Below are positions 7,453 through 21,923 of a DNA stretch of 24,404 nucleotides, one piece after another. Location of the stretch: IMG/VR virus record IMGVR_UViG_3300005530_000075, positions 1 to 24,404 of that record; one strand, 5' to 3'. The translations under genes were made by a program, and so were the position numbers. The notes beneath the pieces were generated by a model. That model saw nothing but the letters and a program-made list of their open reading frames with translations. It did not search any database and had not been told where the DNA came from. The stretch comes from a virus. Positions within the stretch are counted from its first letter, which is position 1, and every line of letters begins with the position of its first letter.

Positions 7453-8109
7453 ATGGCCGTCTCTCCCGTTCAAGCGTCTCAGATGAAATACCTCCGCGCC
7501 GGTGGTCCGTACGAACTGCCTCTCCAGCAGCTTCGCGAAAAGAGCATCCTCCCGGAGGAAGGCGCCACGCCTTACATGGAATACCCGAAGATGCTGCGCC
7601 TCGACGAGCGCGAGGTGACGGAAGACCGGATCGTCGATCTGTGCGATGGGTCCAAGAAGCACGTCACCGAGACGCGCACGGTCTACACTCAGGTCATCGT
7701 CAACAGCGAGGAAGAGGAGGAGCGCGTTCTCGCCGGCGGCAAGACCTCGGTGCAGCTTGAAGAAGAACGCCAGGGCTTGCTCGCGCGTTGTTCGAACATG
7801 AACATCGCCGCTGATCCTTCGTGGTCCGCCGTGCGTCTGCGGCGTCTGTTGGGCGATGCGCTCGATGCGCCGGCCCCGGGCGACAACATGGCGAAGCTGG
7901 AGGCGGAACTCGCGTCGCTTCGCAAGATGAAGGCGATGCAGGACGAGATCGACGCGCTCCGGGCGCAGATCGCGAAGCCCGCCGACGATATCGACGAACT
8001 TCGCGCGCAACTCGCTGATCTGGGCGTCACCGCCGACAAGCGGTGGGGCGCGGCGCGGTTGCGCGACGAACTGGAGCGGGCAACGGAGCCAAGGGAGCAG
8101 GCGGCGTGA
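7453..8109 (+). CDS. Head-region protein with coiled coil and two HeH-like units (218 aa)
   Basis: ATG 7453 has AGGAG at 7443-7447. Residues 1-85 are a compact domain (MKYLRAGGPYELPL; TRTVYTQVIVNSEEEEERV). A first unit at residues 108-137 (CSNMNIAADPSWSAVRLRRL) is followed by a charged coiled coil at about 146-188. A second similar unit lies at residues 183-211 (ADLGVTADKRWGAARLRDEL). The shared pattern of a helix, an I/V-x-A-D loop with a Trp, then R-L-R resembles the helix-extended-loop-helix (HeH/LEM-like) motif often seen at the C-terminus of small phage head proteins. The exact role is unknown; position suggests a head accessory factor. Confidence 0.7.
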   Translation: MAVSPVQASQMKYLRAGGPYELPLQQLREKSILPEEGATPYMEYPKMLRLDEREVTEDRIVDLCDGSKKHVTETRTVYTQVIVNSEEEEERVLAGGKTSVQLEEERQGLLARCSNMNIAADPSWSAVRLRRLLGDALDAPAPGDNMAKLEAELASLRKMKAMQDEIDALRAQIAKPADDIDELRAQLADLGVTADKRWGAARLRDELERATEPREQAA

Positions 8110-8315
8110 TCAAAAACGGAAGTATTTGGGCATCCTCAGAGATTATGCGCAAACTTTGCGGGACTGTCAGTGGCGATACGACTTCAATGGAAGATGTAGC
8201 ACAGGCCGCCGCGAAAGATGCGGCTGGCGCCCATTTCGCAGCGGGATTCTCGCCGGCACAAGTCACGGCGCTTCGGGCGCGGATCAAGGAACTTCGCGGG
8301 CAGGACAATTCATGA
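8106..8315 (+). CDS. Small hypothetical protein (69 aa)
   Basis: GTG 8106 overlaps the previous stop (GTGA), which favours it over an upstream in-frame ATG buried in the preceding gene. The protein begins with IKNGSIWASSEIMRKLCGTV and ends in an Ala-rich helical part (EDVAQAAAKDAAGAHFAAGF followed by SPAQVTALRARIKELRG). No motif is recognised. Its stop overlaps the ATG of the next gene (ATGA), so the two are probably translated together. Confidence 0.6.
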   Translation: MIKNGSIWASSEIMRKLCGTVSGDTTSMEDVAQAAAKDAAGAHFAAGFSPAQVTALRARIKELRGQDNS

Positions 8316-8623
8316 AGCGCACTCTCGCCGCCCTCGCTTTCTTCACCGCGGGGATCGGCTTTGGCTGGGGTCAGACCGATCCCGGCCTGCAATACCAGCA
8401 GGTCCTTTCTGCGCTCCAATGGAACGCGCTGTTCGCCGGGAAAACGGACTATCCGCTGAAGTCCTACACGGTGGCCACGCTGCCGGCGTGCGGGACGGCC
8501 AACAAGGGCGCGTTGCTGATGGTCACGGATGCCACGACGCCGACTTATAACGCGGCGCTGACGGGCTCTGGAGCGATCGTGGTGCCGGTGTTTTGCAACG
8601 GTAGCGCGTGGACCAGCCACTGA
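8312..8623 (+). CDS. Small exported protein with a signal peptide (103 aa)
   Basis: The N-terminus MKRTLAALAFFTAGIGFGWG has a Lys-Arg start and a hydrophobic core, like a Sec signal peptide with likely cleavage before or near Gln21. There is no lipobox Cys. The mature part has two Cys (C60 and C95) that could form a disulfide, and a beta-rich motif (YTVATLPACGTANKGALLMV; GSGAIVVPVFCNGSAW). I have seen this last motif in various phage fibre-region proteins, but its function is not known to me. It is translationally coupled to the neighbours (ATGA before; next ATG 1 bp after the stop). A signal peptide in a virion-assembly operon is unusual. Confidence 0.7.
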   Translation: MKRTLAALAFFTAGIGFGWGQTDPGLQYQQVLSALQWNALFAGKTDYPLKSYTVATLPACGTANKGALLMVTDATTPTYNAALTGSGAIVVPVFCNGSAWTSH

Positions 8624-8624
8624 A

Positions 8625-9416
8625 ATGAGCGGCGCCATCGGCACCCTCGCGATCGGGGAAACCGCGATTGGCGGCTCGTTCGTCCAGTCCTACACCGCGC
8701 GGGACATGGTGAACCTCGCCGCGCGTTCCGCCGGTATCCTGGGCGTCGGCCAGACGATCTTGCCGCAGGATATCAGCGACATTTTCGCCATGTTGAACGG
8801 AATGCTGGCGCAATGGTCGCGTCGACGCTGGCTGATCTGGCATTTGCTGGATATTTTCGTGCCAACGACCGGCGGTCAGCAGCGGTATTCGATCGGCACG
8901 CGCGGGGACTACGACTTCCCGCGTCCGGATCGGCTGGAGGCGGCGTATTTCCGCCAATACACGAACGGTTCGCCGAATTTCGTCGATTTCCCGCTCGATA
9001 TCCTCCAATCGATGGAAGACTACAGCCAGATCGCGCTGAAAAAGCTGCTTTCATGGCCGCAGGCGGTCTTCTACGACAGTGCGTTCCCGATTGGATACAT
9101 CTACCCGGTGCCGATCCCCCAGGTTCAGGGGATTTTCGAGTTGCATGTGCTCATCAAGGACACGTTGAATCAGTTCCCGACCGTGGACAGCAACGTAAAC
9201 CTGCCGCCCGAGTATTTCGAGGCGATCTGGACCAACCTGACGATGCGAATTTGCGCGCTGTATCCCGGCGCGATCATGAACGAACTGACGGCGGGACTGG
9301 CGAAGGCGTCGCTCAACACGATACGCAACGCGAATACTCAGATATCCCGTTTGCGGATGCCCGAGGGTATGACGCGACCGCCTTTGTATAACATCTACAG
9401 CGGCATGGAATATTGA
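8625..9416 (+). CDS. Head-to-tail adaptor, P22 gp4-like (packaged DNA stabilisation)
   Basis: The protein (263 aa) sits after the coat module and before the gp10-like gene, where P22-type phages encode gp4, the first factor that binds the portal ring after packaging. The N-terminal region is helical (residues 22-75: ARDMVNLAARSAGILGVGQT, LNGMLAQWSRRRWL). It is followed by the family-like YSIGTRGDYDFPRPDRLEAA at residues 88-107. The later part has NLPPEYFEAIWTNLTMRICA. It is longer than P22 gp4 (166 aa). I see no clear equivalent of the peptidoglycan-hydrolase activity reported for gp4. The stop overlaps the TTG of the glycosyltransferase gene. Confidence 0.7.
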   Translation: MSGAIGTLAIGETAIGGSFVQSYTARDMVNLAARSAGILGVGQTILPQDISDIFAMLNGMLAQWSRRRWLIWHLLDIFVPTTGGQQRYSIGTRGDYDFPRPDRLEAAYFRQYTNGSPNFVDFPLDILQSMEDYSQIALKKLLSWPQAVFYDSAFPIGYIYPVPIPQVQGIFELHVLIKDTLNQFPTVDSNVNLPPEYFEAIWTNLTMRICALYPGAIMNELTAGLAKASLNTIRNANTQISRLRMPEGMTRPPLYNIYSGMEY

Positions 9417-10887
9417 TCTCCGTCCTGATCCCCGAGCGCGGCCGCCCCGAGATGCTGGAGCGGTTGCTATGGTCGCTTCGCAAGCAGGCCGGCGGTGATC
9501 GGGACTACGAGATCCTCGTCGCGATCGACGACGACGACCCCGCGTGGCCGGTGCGGCCATGCAATGACCATCTGATCCATTATTTCGTCTGGCCGCGTCC
9601 TCCCACGCTTGGCGTCAAACTCAACATGCTGGCCGAACGGGCGCGCGGCGACATCCTATGGTTCATCGGCAACGACATGCTGATGGAGACGCCTGACTGG
9701 CCGGCACGGATGCGCGAGGGCGTGGCGCGGCTGCCGGGTGGCATCGGCGTGCCGTTCGCGAATTCCACGCTGAGCCCCGGCGAGCCGACGTATCCGGTCA
9801 TCACGCGGCGCATGATGGAGGCGGTCGGGCACTTCATGGAGCCCGCGTTCCCGTACTGGTTCATCGACACAGCATGGGGAGAACTCGGCCGCATGATCGA
9901 CCGGCTTTTTCCGATCGACGTCACCGTGTCAGCGCCAGAGGGCATCGGCCGCACCCACGCTCTGGTCGATCTGCCGTTCTGGGTGGGGTATTTCAACGCG
10001 ACACGCCCGGAGCGGGTCCATACCGCGTCCCGGCTTCTTGGCGGTCCGGTGCCGCCCGGTCGGATCGTCGAATGCGTGCGCCGCACCGCGCATCTGTCTA
10101 CGCCGGAATTCCTCGCGCGTTGGGGCGGCACGGCGGAATCGCCGCCGGGTCCGCACTACGCCGCCGTGAAGGCGCAGGCGACGGCACACATGCTGGACCG
10201 TCTGGAAGCCGAACTCACCGGTGCGTCGCGCAACGACCCGCCGATGGATCCGTGGTCCGATGGCGTCTACCGGCCAGACGTGCGCGCCGCGGGCCGAGAC
10301 TGGCCGTCCACGGCGTTGACGATGATCGGCGCCCAACGGATGCGACAACTGCGGAACGCCTGTGAGGACGTTCTGGCGGCCGGCGTGCCGGGTGATTTCA
10401 TCGAGACCGGCGTATGGCGCGGCGGCGCGTGCATCTACATGGCGGCGATCCTGGAAGCGCACGGCGCGGATCGGACCGTCTGGGCGGCTGACAGTTTCGT
10501 TGGGCTGCCCCGGCCGTCCATGGCACAGGACGAGGGTGATCGGCATCACACCTACGACCAACTCGCGGTCAGCCGCATCGAGGTAGAGGCGAATTTCGCG
10601 CGCTACGGGCTGTTGACCCGCGTCCGTGTCCTTGAGGGCTGGTTCAGGCACACGCTACCCACCGCGCCGATCGAACGGCTCGCGATTCTGCGCCTCGACG
10701 GTGACATGTACGAAAGCACGATCCAGGCGCTTGATGCGCTGTATCCGAAGCTGTCACCAGGCGGCATTTGCATCGTTGACGACTACTTCATGGCGCCCTG
10801 CGCGCGGGCGGTGACGGATTACCGGACGGCGCAGGGGGTCGCGGCGCCGATCCAGTTCATCGATGGCATGGGGGTATGGTGGCGGGC

Positions 10888-10891
<4 letters not shown>
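9413..10891 (+). CDS. GT2-type glycosyltransferase fused to a TylF-like sugar O-methyltransferase
   Basis: This 492-residue protein has two enzymes. Residues 1-200 look like a GT-A glycosyltransferase: MISVLIPERGRPEMLERLLW, the acidic cluster AIDDDDP (37-43) and WFIGNDMLMETPDW (83-96), probably the nucleotide-sugar/metal site. Residues 295-490 are a TylF/MycF-type SAM-dependent O-methyltransferase: GDFIETGVWRGG (327-338, SAM loop), WAADSFVGLP (358-366), HHTYDQLAV (378-386), LRLDGDMYEST (427-436) and GGICIVDDY (450-458), with acidic residues expected to hold Mg2+. Known TylF enzymes methylate sugar hydroxyls, so adding a sugar and methylating it is a likely pairing. Start is TTG 9413, overlapping the gp4-like stop (TTGA). 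Confidence 0.85.
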
Positions 10892-16428
<5,537 letters not shown>

Positions 16429-16440
16429 GGGCATGAGCCG

Positions 16441-18165
16441 ATGACCGTTTCGGTTCTTTGGAAGACAGCATTACCGCCAGGGCCGCCATTCCCGGATGGG
16501 TATTCAAATAATGGCGACGACAACCAGGCGTTCGATTGGGTTCGAAATGTTTGTTATCAGGCGATAGCTGCTCCCGACGTTGGCGGTATTGAGGTTACCG
16601 ACCTGACAACCATGGATGTGACTCAGCTTGTCACGTTCGACTCGATGTACGCAGGGACCTCTTACGGTTCTCCGCCCGGTTCGCCACCAGGGCAGAGTTG
16701 TTTTGGTCTGACGTGTGGCAATAACAGCGATGTCTATCTAATCGTGGAGGCGGCGGCGCTTCCAATTTACCGACGATTAGCGCGAATTGACCCCGACACT
16801 TGGAAGGTAACGGGCGAGTTCTTTGTCAGCAATACGATAACCGGTTGCGTCTACGGCGCTGGCGTGGACTGCGTCAATGTCGCTGGTGGCTCGACCATAG
16901 TCGGCTCTAACGGCAATTATCTTGTCGATAAGGCACAGCTTTTCGACGGCACCTCAATGGCTTTTTTGTGGTATGGAGCCCCCGCCACATATTCGGGGTC
17001 AGCCAACAAATTATTGATCCCAGGCGCTCAGAATGGCGATGGATCGTGCGACTTTTGGGTTATCAATTCTGACGTTTCAGGAACTTCGGGGAATATCGAC
17101 TTTTGGCGTATCGTCGTTGACGCGAGTCTCTCCGTCACCGAAACGTTGGCGTTCACTCTGGCCTATAGCCCAGGGCTCTCGGTTTATGTTCAACGAGCGG
17201 AATGGGACGATGCTCATAGCCGTTTGTTGGTTTGGATCGCCCGTGACCCGAGTTCAGCGCCAACTTTAATTTCAGTGGGAACAACAGGAACAGTTGCATG
17301 GGTTTACTCTGGTGGGCCTCTGGCCAGAGAAGTTAAGGGGGGGCACGGAAATTCCAGATTAACGGGCACGACGATTGGCGTTGTCACATCCATTGGTCAC
17401 GTGGCTGTGATAAACACGACCGATGGCACGTTGATCGAGAGTAATGCTCTTTCGACCGGGGATTCCACGCCGCCCAATACTGGCAATACGATACTTTCCA
17501 CGAGTTTCTATGATGCGTGGGACAGTGCTTCCCAGAGCTTTTTTACCACGGTTTTGGGAGTAGGGAGTCCGAAGGTAACTTGGGTTCTGCCACCCGGCAT
17601 CCCTGTTCCATTCTGCGGCGAAACGCACACCACGACCAGTTTCACGGCGGCATGGACGCCGACCGGTGTCGCGGCGACGTCCTACACCGTCGATTGGCGC
17701 AAGGTCGGCGATGTTTCGTTCACCGAAGTAACGGGGATCACCGATACGTCTCTGCTGGTCACCGGACTTACCATAGCCACGGAATACGAGTTCAAGGTCA
17801 AAGCGATAAACGCCGATGGCGACAGCGGATTTTCCGATCTCATCCAATGTTCCACCCTCGCGATTGTCGCATTCAACATGGACAACGTCATCGTCCAGTC
17901 CCTGACCACGGAAAGCCCCTGCACCGCGTCGCAGTTCACTCCGCCGCCCGATGTCACGCCGTCGTGGGGACTCCGCTGGTCCGACACGCGGGGCGCCACG
18001 TTCGGCAACGCCGTGCCGCAGGAGTTCACGGCCGACCCGCTCGGGCAACCGCAATGGAACCGCACCGGCATGGCGCGGGATCGGGTGTTCGAATTGTTCT
18101 GGTCAGCGGCTTATAAGACCGCGTTGAACGGCGCGTTCGTCGAAGTGAGTCCGCTGAAGTCATGA
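16441..18165 (+). CDS. Beta-rich tail protein with FnIII domain and a gp10-like C-terminal domain (574 aa)
   Basis: Residues 1-385 are beta-rich with repeating strand patterns ([55 protein letters not shown]), which suggests a beta-propeller, though not a defined family. Residues 389-472 are a fibronectin type III domain ([40 protein letters not shown]). Residues 500-574 contain [16 protein letters not shown] and [20 protein letters not shown], ending ALNGAFVEV. This resembles the C-terminal domain normally found on gp10-family proteins (WSDDGG-TW ... W-R-G--RDRVF pattern). The first ~1.15 kb is lower in G+C than the FnIII part. It probably forms part of the tail tip or a fibre anchor. The start ATG 16441 lies 12 bp after the fibre gene. 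Confidence 0.7.
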   Translation: MTVSVLWKTALPPGPPFPDGYSNNGDDNQAFDWVRNVCYQAIAAPDVGGIEVTDLTTMDVTQLVTFDSMYAGTSYGSPPGSPPGQSCFGLTCGNNSDVYLIVEAAALPIYRRLARIDPDTWKVTGEFFVSNTITGCVYGAGVDCVNVAGGSTIVGSNGNYLVDKAQLFDGTSMAFLWYGAPATYSGSANKLLIPGAQNGDGSCDFWVINSDVSGTSGNIDFWRIVVDASLSVTETLAFTLAYSPGLSVYVQRAEWDDAHSRLLVWIARDPSSAPTLISVGTTGTVAWVYSGGPLAREVKGGHGNSRLTGTTIGVVTSIGHVAVINTTDGTLIESNALSTGDSTPPNTGNTILSTSFYDAWDSASQSFFTTVLGVGSPKVTWVLPPGIPVPFCGETHTTTSFTAAWTPTGVAATSYTVDWRKVGDVSFTEVTGITDTSLLVTGLTIATEYEFKVKAINADGDSGFSDLIQCSTLAIVAFNMDNVIVQSLTTESPCTASQFTPPPDVTPSWGLRWSDTRGATFGNAVPQEFTADPLGQPQWNRTGMARDRVFELFWSAAYKTALNGAFVEVSPLKS

Positions 18166-18548
18166 GCGGTAATGTTCCGGTCCCGGTGCCGACGCAGCCG
18201 GTTCAGGACGCGGGCAACGGCCAACTCAACCGCGCGTGGTATATGTTCTTCTTGTCGTTGGGGAAGAATAAAGGCCCGCCCGGGGCGACTGGGCCTACGG
18301 GGCCTACAGGCCCAACGGGGGCCGGAGGCGGAACGGGAGCGACAGGGGCGACGGGAGCAACCGGCGTCGGCGCGACCGGCCCTACGGGGCCCACGGGTCC
18401 GACAGGACCCACAGGAGCGACCGGGGCCACCGGCCCCACGTTCACCGCGGCGCAGTTCTTCGCGACTGATCTTTCCGGCGGCCCAACGTCCGATCCGGGC
18501 GGCGGATTGCCGTGGTTGAAGGCGGGGGATGTGCATGTTGGGCCGTAG
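18162..18548 (+). CDS. Collagen-like protein with an N-terminal phage attachment motif (128 aa)
   Basis: ATG 18162 overlaps the previous stop (ATGA). Residues 1-37 include [20 protein letters not shown]; the G-L-xxxWYxFFxxL pattern recurs in small phage tail/fibre proteins and may be the docking part. Residues 38-93 are Gly-X-Y repeats (GAT, GPT) with an insertion at GAGGGT and a one-residue phase break at GVGAT. Residues 94-128 are a short non-collagen end ([20 protein letters not shown]), too small for a classical receptor-binding domain. The next gene overlaps by 20 bp and encodes an oxygenase. Confidence 0.75.
   Translation: MSGNVPVPVPTQPVQDAGNGQLNRAWYMFFLSLGKNKGPPGATGPTGPTGPTGAGGGTGATGATGATGVGATGPTGPTGPTGPTGATGATGPTFTAAQFFATDLSGGPTSDPGGGLPWLKAGDVHVGP
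18273..18440 (+). repeat. Collagen-coding tandem repeat 3
   Basis: The tract encodes about 18 Gly-X-Y triplets, mostly GPT and GAT, with one register break near 18366-18371. The units are less identical than in repeat 2. Confidence 0.8.
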
Positions 18549-19107
18549 CCACTTTCGCTTGATTGTCGACAATATAGACGTGTCCCGCTTACTTGCTCAG
18601 ATCGACGCTCGACCGGAAGTCTGGAACACACGACCAGAACGGCGCCTTGGGAATTCTCCCCATCGGGAAACCGACGACATCTGGTATCGGTTCGCCGATG
18701 AGGATGCGATGCGGGACCCGAATTTCTCACAAAAACCACACCGGTCTGTCTGGTGGCCGGAGGCGAAGATCACGCCGGCGGTATTCGAGGCAGTCAGCGA
18801 CGTAAGAAACGTCCTTGAACGAAACGGTCGTCATGATCTTGGCGGCGTGCTGGCGACGCGCATCCCTCCAGGCCGTCAGGTCTACGAACATCACGACGAC
18901 GTCGCATGGCACGCGCGCCATTACGACATGAAGGTCTGGCTGCCGCTTCGAGCCAATGATCGGTGCGTGAACACCGTCGAGGACGAGGCGATCGTATGGA
19001 AGGTCGGCGAAGCGTGGCACCACGACAATCTGATCCGGCATTCGGTTCGTAACGACGGCGACTCAGAGCGGATCGTGCTGATAATTTGCTTTCGGAAGGT
19101 CCCGTGA
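18529..19107 (+). CDS. AspH-like 2-oxoglutarate/Fe(II)-dependent oxygenase
   Basis: The product (192 aa) matches the aspartyl/asparaginyl beta-hydroxylase fold. The core runs [20 protein letters not shown] (108-127), [16 protein letters not shown] (131-146), [20 protein letters not shown] (159-178) and [10 protein letters not shown] (179-188). Iron ligands are likely H122 (or H121), D124 (or D123) and H171; R181 would bind 2-oxoglutarate. These enzymes hydroxylate side chains or small molecules. ATG 18529 has GAAGG at 18518-18522; ATG 18535 is an alternative. It overlaps the collagen-like gene by 20 bp and is coupled to the cupin gene. Hydroxylation of the collagen-like fibres, or of a host target, is plausible but not shown. 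Confidence 0.8.
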   Translation: MCMLGRSHFRLIVDNIDVSRLLAQIDARPEVWNTRPERRLGNSPHRETDDIWYRFADEDAMRDPNFSQKPHRSVWWPEAKITPAVFEAVSDVRNVLERNGRHDLGGVLATRIPPGRQVYEHHDDVAWHARHYDMKVWLPLRANDRCVNTVEDEAIVWKVGEAWHHDNLIRHSVRNDGDSERIVLIICFRKVP

Positions 19108-19433
19108 TGGAACAGCCCGTCGAGATCAATATCCTCATGGCTGATGGCATTTTCGCCAAACAAGGACTTGTGAGAAAAGCCGGCACGGTTATTCCGCAGC
19201 ATAGTCATAAATGGGATCACGCCACGTTTCTTTCCGCTGGTGCCATGCGCGTCTTCTGCGACGGCAGACTGATTGGTGACTTTTCCGCGCCCGAAGGGCT
19301 GACGATCGCGGCAGGGACGAAACATACGTTCGTCACGCTGGTTGATAATACTGTGTTCAGTTGCATCCATCGCATCGACCGAACAGGCGAGATCGAGATC
19401 GCCGAAGAACACCAGATCGGAGGGTTTTCATAA
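19107..19433 (+). CDS. Small cupin-fold protein (108 aa)
   Basis: ATG 19107 overlaps the previous TGA (TGATG). A single cupin barrel spans residues ~20-92. Motif 1 is GTVIPQHSHKWDHATFLSAG, with H32, H34 and H38 as likely metal ligands (His in place of the usual Glu). Motif 2 is IAAGTKHTFVTLVDN, with H73. The metal site therefore looks complete, with four His. Cupins this size can be enzymes or sugar/ligand-binding proteins, and similar small cupins occur in other phage structural regions. Adjacent to the oxygenase, it could act on or bind the same modified group; this is inference. The stop overlaps the next ATG. Confidence 0.8.
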   Translation: MEQPVEINILMADGIFAKQGLVRKAGTVIPQHSHKWDHATFLSAGAMRVFCDGRLIGDFSAPEGLTIAAGTKHTFVTLVDNTVFSCIHRIDRTGEIEIAEEHQIGGFS

Positions 19434-20578
19434 TGCCCTGGGGCGCTGCGATAGCTGCCGTTGGCTCAGTCGCCGGCGGCCTTCTGAGTTCCAGCGCCTC
19501 CAAAAGCGCGGCTGACACGCAGTCCGCCGCCGGGCGCTACGCCGCCGACCTGCAACACCAGCAGTTCGAAGAGACGAACGCGAACCTGTCACCGTTTCGT
19601 TCCGCCGGCCAGGGTGCCGTCAACATTCTTTCGAGCCTCTACGGTATCCCCACGGTGCCTTTGAGCGTGACCACGGGAGGAACGCCGGCGGCGGTTTCGG
19701 CTGGCAGTTATTCGAATCCCTTATCGGCGGCGACACCGAGTCAGATCGCTTCAGGCTCCGTCGCTAACAATGCAGGCCTGCCGCCGGGATATCAGATCGT
19801 TCAGGGCCAGCTATCGGGCGGCGAGACGCAAACCGGCGGCGGCTTTCAACTAGTGGATGCCAGCGGCAATCTTGTTCTGAGCGGGCCGAGTGTCGGCGAT
19901 ATCTACGCGCGGCTGCCGACCGTTGGCCTGGCGCCAAATTCAGGCACCGCGGCACCGGCGCCATCGACAACGGCCACCCAGACGCTGCCCGGCGGCATTC
20001 CAGGTGCGCCGACGACGTTCGCCTATGACCCGGCGGCGTATGGCCTTGGTAACGGCGTGTTCAAGCCGACCGAGGCAGAACTCGTCCAGACGCCAGGGTA
20101 TAAATTCACGCTCGATCAAGGCTTGCGCGCGGTTCAGAACAGCGCGGCGGCGCGCGGCCTGGGAACGTCTGGCGCGGCGCTGAAGGGCGCGGCCCAGTTC
20201 GCGACCGGCCTCGCGGATCAGACTCTCAACACGCAGGCGAACATCTATAGCAACAACGTGGCGCGGACAGCGGGAATTTTCAATTCGAACCTGAGCAACT
20301 ATCTCAGCCCGCTGGAGTATCTGGGCACGCTTGGCGAAAACGCGGCGGCGACCACCGGCACCATCGGCGCGGCATCCGCCGCGAATCAGGGCAACGCGCT
20401 GATCGGCGCGGCGAATGCTTCCGCCGCCGGGACGGTCGGCAGCGCGACCGCGATCTCGAATGGGATAACCGGCGGGATCAACGGCGGCCAAAATTATCTG
20501 ATGTATAATCGGTTGCTAGATAGCCTCGACCGTCGCGACGGCGGCGGTGGTGACTCCAGTCTAGGACAATATTACTGA
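19433..20578 (+). CDS. Putative internal virion/DNA ejection protein (381 aa)
   Basis: The N-terminus MPWGAAIAAVGSVAGGLLSS is an Ala/Gly-rich hydrophobic segment that could insert into a membrane. It is followed by a helical part (QQFEETNANLSPFRSAGQGA). The middle is a low-complexity Gly/Thr/Ser region. The C-terminal part has PGYKFTLDQGLRAVQNSAAA, RGLGTSGAALKGAAQFATGL and ARTAGIFNSNLSNYLSPLEY, a segment I have seen in phage proteins encoded near ejection genes. It ends with a Gly-rich tail. In P22 the ejection genes (7, 20, 16) occupy this position. The match is by position and style, not sequence identity. The start ATG 19433 overlaps the cupin stop (TAATG). Confidence 0.6.
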   Translation: MPWGAAIAAVGSVAGGLLSSSASKSAADTQSAAGRYAADLQHQQFEETNANLSPFRSAGQGAVNILSSLYGIPTVPLSVTTGGTPAAVSAGSYSNPLSAATPSQIASGSVANNAGLPPGYQIVQGQLSGGETQTGGGFQLVDASGNLVLSGPSVGDIYARLPTVGLAPNSGTAAPAPSTTATQTLPGGIPGAPTTFAYDPAAYGLGNGVFKPTEAELVQTPGYKFTLDQGLRAVQNSAAARGLGTSGAALKGAAQFATGLADQTLNTQANIYSNNVARTAGIFNSNLSNYLSPLEYLGTLGENAAATTGTIGAASAANQGNALIGAANASAAGTVGSATAISNGITGGINGGQNYLMYNRLLDSLDRRDGGGGDSSLGQYY

Positions 20579-21018
20579 TGCCCAGTAACCCCCTCGCGAC
20601 TCGCGCTCAACCGCCGCCCGTCGATCCCGCGCTCATGCGCCATGCCCAGATGTGGAAAGCCATGCACGGGCAGGAGCCTGACGCGCTGCACAAGGCCGTC
20701 CAGACGCTGGATTATGGCCTCCCAATCCTTGGCGCGCTGGCCGGCAATCCCAAAACAACGGCGAAAGACGTGATCAAAGCGACGTCCGGAGCGGTCGCGG
20801 ACGGCAAACTCGCACCATCCGCCGGCGTCGCGTTCATCACGCAAATGCCGGCCGACCCCGATAAACTCCACGGGTGGCTGCGCGACAAGTATGCCTCGAA
20901 CCTCGCCGCCGCCGTGCATGCCAAGGCGGCGTTGATGGCAAAGGCGGGGATGCCCCAGGGCGCGGGCGTCGTGCCGCCTGGACCGGCCCCGGCGCCCACG
21001 GGAGGGCCTGTCCAATGA
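20578..21018 (+). CDS. Hypothetical protein of the ejection module (146 aa)
   Basis: ATG 20578 overlaps the previous TGA. The N-terminus is PSNPLATRAQPPPVDPALMR after Met; the middle is helical (QTLDYGLPILGALAGNPKTT). The C-terminal third has ITQMPADPDKLHGWLRDKYA, then NLAAAVHAKAALMAKAG and a Pro/Gly-rich tail. A helical, Ala-rich protein of this size next to ejection-type genes is common in podoviruses. No enzymatic motif is visible. The stop overlaps the next ATG (ATGA). Confidence 0.6.
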   Translation: MPSNPLATRAQPPPVDPALMRHAQMWKAMHGQEPDALHKAVQTLDYGLPILGALAGNPKTTAKDVIKATSGAVADGKLAPSAGVAFITQMPADPDKLHGWLRDKYASNLAAAVHAKAALMAKAGMPQGAGVVPPGPAPAPTGGPVQ

Positions 21019-21923
21019 GCGGCACGATCTCGCCTGGAGCGATCGACGCCTCGATCCCCTTGCGCGCGGGACAGGGTGTCACGCCGGTTCAGAATCCGTT
21101 GGATGCGTTGGGGAAGTTCTCGGCGATCCAGAATGCGCTCAACACTGGGCAGATTCAGAAACAGACGATCCAAAGTAACCAGATGTCGCTGGCGCAGCAG
21201 CAGAAGGCTCTGGCGTACGCGCATATCCTGCCGGCAGTGCTGGGCGGCCGTATCAACAACATGGCGGATCTGACCTCTTACGCCGCTGGCCTGGAACACT
21301 ACGGCATCAACACACAACCATTTCTTGCTGACGTCGCGCAGACCGTGACGCAAGGTAGCAATTTCGTCGACAATTTGAAGGCGCAGGCATTGGCGGGCGT
21401 GCAGCCGCCGGAGAAGGCCGCGGGAGCGGTTTTGCCGATGCGCAGCGAACGCGATGTCGGCGGCCAGATCATACCCTACCTTGAAGGGGCTCCTGGGATG
21501 CCAGGGTATGGCAATCCTCAACAGTCGGGCCCTGGCATCGAGAGAGGCTATACGCCGGAACAAGGTTTGCAGCAGCAATCCGTGCCGGCCACCACGGCGG
21601 ACGTCGAGGAAGCGGCCAGGCGCGGCGTGACGATCGTTCCCGGTCAGATGATTCTGAAGCGCACGACAACGATGGTCGGGCCAAGCGTAAATCCAGGCGG
21701 GAATCGTATCCCACCCGGCGCGCTCGGCCCTGGTGGCTATGCACCGCCGCAACGGCCTCTGGACCAGCTCGGGAAGCCCTATCAGCCGACGACGGCGCCC
21801 CCTCCCACGCCCGCCGCCACACCTCCAGTCCCTGGCGCCAAATTGATGCGCGGTCCTGATGGGCGTCCGTTCTGGGTTCCGGCCGACAAAGTGGACCTCG
21901 CGACACAGAACGGATTCCGCTGA
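21015..21923 (+). CDS. Putative internal virion protein (302 aa)
   Basis: ATG 21015 overlaps the preceding stop (ATGA), which rules out a much longer reading from 20874. Residues ~25-75 are a Gln/Asn-rich helix (FSAIQNALNTGQIQKQTIQS; SLAQQQKALAYAHILPAVLG). The C-terminal third is Pro/Gly-rich and disordered and ends GPDGRPFWVPADKVDLATQN. This closing pattern (G-DG-x-W-VP--KV) recurs at the ends of several phage internal proteins and may be a processing or packaging tag. No function is proven; it probably belongs to the ejection set. Confidence 0.6.
   Translation: MSGTISPGAIDASIPLRAGQGVTPVQNPLDALGKFSAIQNALNTGQIQKQTIQSNQMSLAQQQKALAYAHILPAVLGGRINNMADLTSYAAGLEHYGINTQPFLADVAQTVTQGSNFVDNLKAQALAGVQPPEKAAGAVLPMRSERDVGGQIIPYLEGAPGMPGYGNPQQSGPGIERGYTPEQGLQQQSVPATTADVEEAARRGVTIVPGQMILKRTTTMVGPSVNPGGNRIPPGALGPGGYAPPQRPLDQLGKPYQPTTAPPPTPAATPPVPGAKLMRGPDGRPFWVPADKVDLATQNGFR

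Noticed and set aside
6570-7760. 396-codon + strand frame overlapping the coat gene and the next gene
   Set aside because: It reads through the coat gene and the terminator hairpin in a different frame and gives a low-complexity Arg/Asp/His-rich sequence.
10362-10586. Extra + strand frame inside the methyltransferase domain
   Set aside because: It overlaps codons of conserved TylF motifs in another frame and encodes an Arg/Ser-biased shadow sequence.
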